The notes beneath the pieces were generated by a model. That model saw only the letters and a list, made by a program, of their open reading frames with translations, searched no databases and was not told where the DNA came from. A stretch of DNA of 62,134 nucleotides from an uncultured Verrucomicrobiota bacterium (lineage in GTDB: Bacteria > Verrucomicrobiota > Verrucomicrobiia > Limisphaerales > UBA1100): positions 1 through 62,134 of the forward strand of contig CACDBG010000004.1 of assembly GCA_902551155.1 (NCBI GenBank), in the 5' to 3' direction. The position numbers and the translations under genes are program-made. This document shows positions 60,009 through 62,134 of the stretch, piece by piece (position 1 is the stretch's first letter; each line of letters starts with the position of its first letter).

Positions 60009-62132
60009 TTAGTGATTAAAGAGGAACTCCTTCGTATTGAAGAGTGCCCAGATAATATCCTCGTAGGACTCCTTGGCAGCAACTGGCTTTTTGTTTCCCT
60101 TATCATCTTTGACTTCCCGCTCAAGATGTTGTCGGGCCAAAAGCACTTCGCTGCCGCTCGGCTGTCGGGAGAAAGCAAGAAGGAAGAGTTCGCGAATTTT
60201 TGCTTCAACCTCACGTGTATCCTTGGCGTTGCCCAACTTGGCCGCACGCCCACTACCGCTGGAAAGCTTGCCTTGGATATCCTTAGAATTTAATAGATGT
60301 AAACTCTGAGCCAAGCTCGCATCGCTAGACCGCTCGCATTCACATGAACTGGAGCTATCAGGTCTCCCAAAGACTGTTAGGAAATAGGACTGACTATTAA
60401 AACTGTTGTCAGGGAGCTGCACAGCCCTGGTTCCTACAGGCAAGCCGCTGAAACTGGCCTTTGAGTCGGTCATTTGATTAATCGCATCATACAGCACCTC
60501 GGCATTCAATCGCTTGGGATAGTAACGGCTGAAGTAGGTCTTATCCTTTGCATTGAATTCATTAGGAATAGAACTGAGCTGATAAGTCTTGGACTGGCAA
60601 ATGGTTCGAATCAAATCCTTCATATCGAAACCGTTCAGAATGAAATGCTGGGCCAATCTTTCAAGTAATTCAGGGTTTACCGGCGGGTTCGTCTCTCGCA
60701 TATCGTCTTCAGGCTCAACGAGACCGCGGCTAAAGAAGTGCTTCCAGTAGCGGTTCACCAGTGTGTGTGAAAAAAACTTATTGCTAGGCTGAGAAAGCCA
60801 ATCCACCAAAGCATGTCGAGGATCATCATCAGCCGTTAGATCCAGAGGCTCATCGCCCAAACCTGCAGCTTTTACTGTGCCTCCATCTTTCTTATTTGCT
60901 GTTTGTGCTACTTTACGCGTGTGGTAGATGATTTCTTCCCCGGGGTTTTGCCCAGGCTTGCGCCCAACGGTGGAAAAGAAAGCCGAGAAACTGTAGTAGT
61001 CCTTCTGACTCCATTTCTCAAAGGGATGATGATGGCATTGCGCGCACTGCATGCGCGTACCAAGGAAGAGTTGCGCAGAATCTTCCATTTGGGTCTGCAT
61101 GGTTTTCACTTCCCGATACCAGGTTGCGGCAGGGTTTTTTGCCATGTCGCCTGAGGCCGCCAAAACCGCACGGGCAAACTCATCATAACTAATATTCTTA
61201 TGGAGCGAATCACGTATCCAGCCGTGGAATGCATAATTACCTCTCATCGCTTGTGCATTGGAGCGCTTGTTGCGCAACAATGCTCCCCACTTGTTTGCAA
61301 AATAATCAGCGTAATCTGTGCTTGCGAGTAATCGATCTATCAATTTGTCGCGCTTGGCTGGATCAGTACTTTTAAGGAAGTCATCCGCCTCGCTTGCAGT
61401 AGGCAAGCGTCCAGCAATATCGATTGATACACGGCGGATGAAGGTCGCATCATCAGTAATCGCCGAAGGCGGCATACCCACACGCTCGAGCTTCGCGAAA
61501 ACCATCTCGTCAATGAAGTTCCTTGGTTCAGGGGTCTTTTCAACAAGGGCCCCAAGCGGAACACTGGCCTGGTACACCCCTACAGAACCCTGATACCGGA
61601 TCATAACAGACACATCACCTGGTTGCTCAAAAAAAGTTACGTGACCGGTTTCGTCGACTTCTGCGATTTCTTTATCATTGGCTTCATAAGTCGCAATGTG
61701 CGTCGCGTCTTCTGTGTGTCCATCACTGTAGACCGCCGTAACGCTGATCTGCTGTTCCGCATTGGCGCTCACAAGCCGGTTCTTCGGGTACACTTCCACA
61801 GCCACAACCTTTGGGTCCGTTTCCGCCCCACGAGGCATTCCCATGCCTACCCAGCGTGCTATGAGTTTAAAATCGTGGCTATCAGGATCGATCCGGGATC
61901 CACCGCCATGCGGGAGAATGGCCGCACCCTTGAGAAGCAGAAGGCTGTTCTCCGGAGAAGCCGGACTCAGCCGCCTTCCTCGACCCTCTTTAACGAGGTA
62001 CTCATAGTCTTCGTGTGGCTCAAAGCCCAAAAGCGATAAACGGAACCCATTCTGCCCTCCGCTTTTTCCATGACACCCTCCTCCATTACAGCCTGCCTTA
62101 GTAAAGATAGGAACGATTTCATTGGCGAAATT
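60009..62132 (-). CDS. DUF1549/DUF1553 (PSD1-type) protein, 5' end off window
   Basis: Frame continues past the ORF-track start to the window edge (NFANEIVPIFTKAGCNGGGCHGKSGGQNGFRLSLLGFEPHEDYEYLV...). FIDEMVFAKLERVGMPPS, QCAQCHHHPFEKWSQKDYYSFSAFF and HTLVNRYWKHFFSRGLVEPEDDMRETNPP are DUF1549/1553 motifs. Confidence 0.9.
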   Translation of the reverse strand, partial: NFANEIVPIFTKAGCNGGGCHGKSGGQNGFRLSLLGFEPHEDYEYLVKEGRGRRLSPASPENSLLLLKGAAILPHGGGSRIDPDSHDFKLIARWVGMGMPRGAETDPKVVAVEVYPKNRLVSANAEQQISVTAVYSDGHTEDATHIATYEANDKEIAEVDETGHVTFFEQPGDVSVMIRYQGSVGVYQASVPLGALVEKTPEPRNFIDEMVFAKLERVGMPPSAITDDATFIRRVSIDIAGRLPTASEADDFLKSTDPAKRDKLIDRLLASTDYADYFANKWGALLRNKRSNAQAMRGNYAFHGWIRDSLHKNISYDEFARAVLAASGDMAKNPAATWYREVKTMQTQMEDSAQLFLGTRMQCAQCHHHPFEKWSQKDYYSFSAFFSTVGRKPGQNPGEEIIYHTRKVAQTANKKDGGTVKAAGLGDEPLDLTADDDPRHALVDWLSQPSNKFFSHTLVNRYWKHFFSRGLVEPEDDMRETNPPVNPELLERLAQHFILNGFDMKDLIRTICQSKTYQLSSIPNEFNAKDKTYFSRYYPKRLNAEVLYDAINQMTDSKASFSGLPVGTRAVQLPDNSFNSQSYFLTVFGRPDSSSSCECERSSDASLAQSLHLLNSKDIQGKLSSGSGRAAKLGNAKDTREVEAKIRELFLLAFSRQPSGSEVLLARQHLEREVKDDKGNKKPVAAKESYEDIIWALFNTKEFLFNH

Positions 62133-62134
62133 AA

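Noticed and set aside
1-62134. CRISPR arrays, transposases, phage or classical defence systems
   Set aside because: No direct-repeat/spacer pattern and no transposase, integrase, nuclease or toxin-antitoxin family recognised. The YwqK-like MORN protein at 2516..3157 is not evidence of a TA system by itself.

Overview
This 62 kb window looks like a Verrucomicrobiota/Planctomycetota-type chromosome segment, judged by its DUF1501, DUF1549/DUF1553, WD40-cytochrome and PQQ-propeller proteins. Most of it is a large exopolysaccharide/capsule locus (about 3-48.7 kb, mostly minus strand). The locus has Wzz/Wza/WecA-type export and initiation genes, two Wzx-type flippases, an EpsG-like polymerase, many glycosyltransferases, and dTDP-, CDP-, UDP- and GDP-sugar enzymes. 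It also has a nonulosonic-acid (NeuA/B/C-like) set. Flanking genes include NagA, tRNA-Arg(CCT), a porin, a YdcF-like protein, PPK1, a ROK protein and large secreted-type proteins. Main observations: (1) a CotH-kinase / VTC polyphosphate-polymerase / DUF4956 module, next to a ParB/Srx-fold-like protein, embedded in the glycan locus; (2) single-base frameshifts at a G8 tract in wza and a G9 tract in rmlA, each one G longer than the in-frame length, plus a frameshift in the EpsG-like gene, consistent with either phase-variable contingency tracts or base-level sequence errors; (3) a glycosyltransferase gene with its interior deleted but both ends and both operon overlaps kept; (4) a GMC oxidoreductase whose only plausible start is AUU. 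Functional calls come from reading the translations without database searches.
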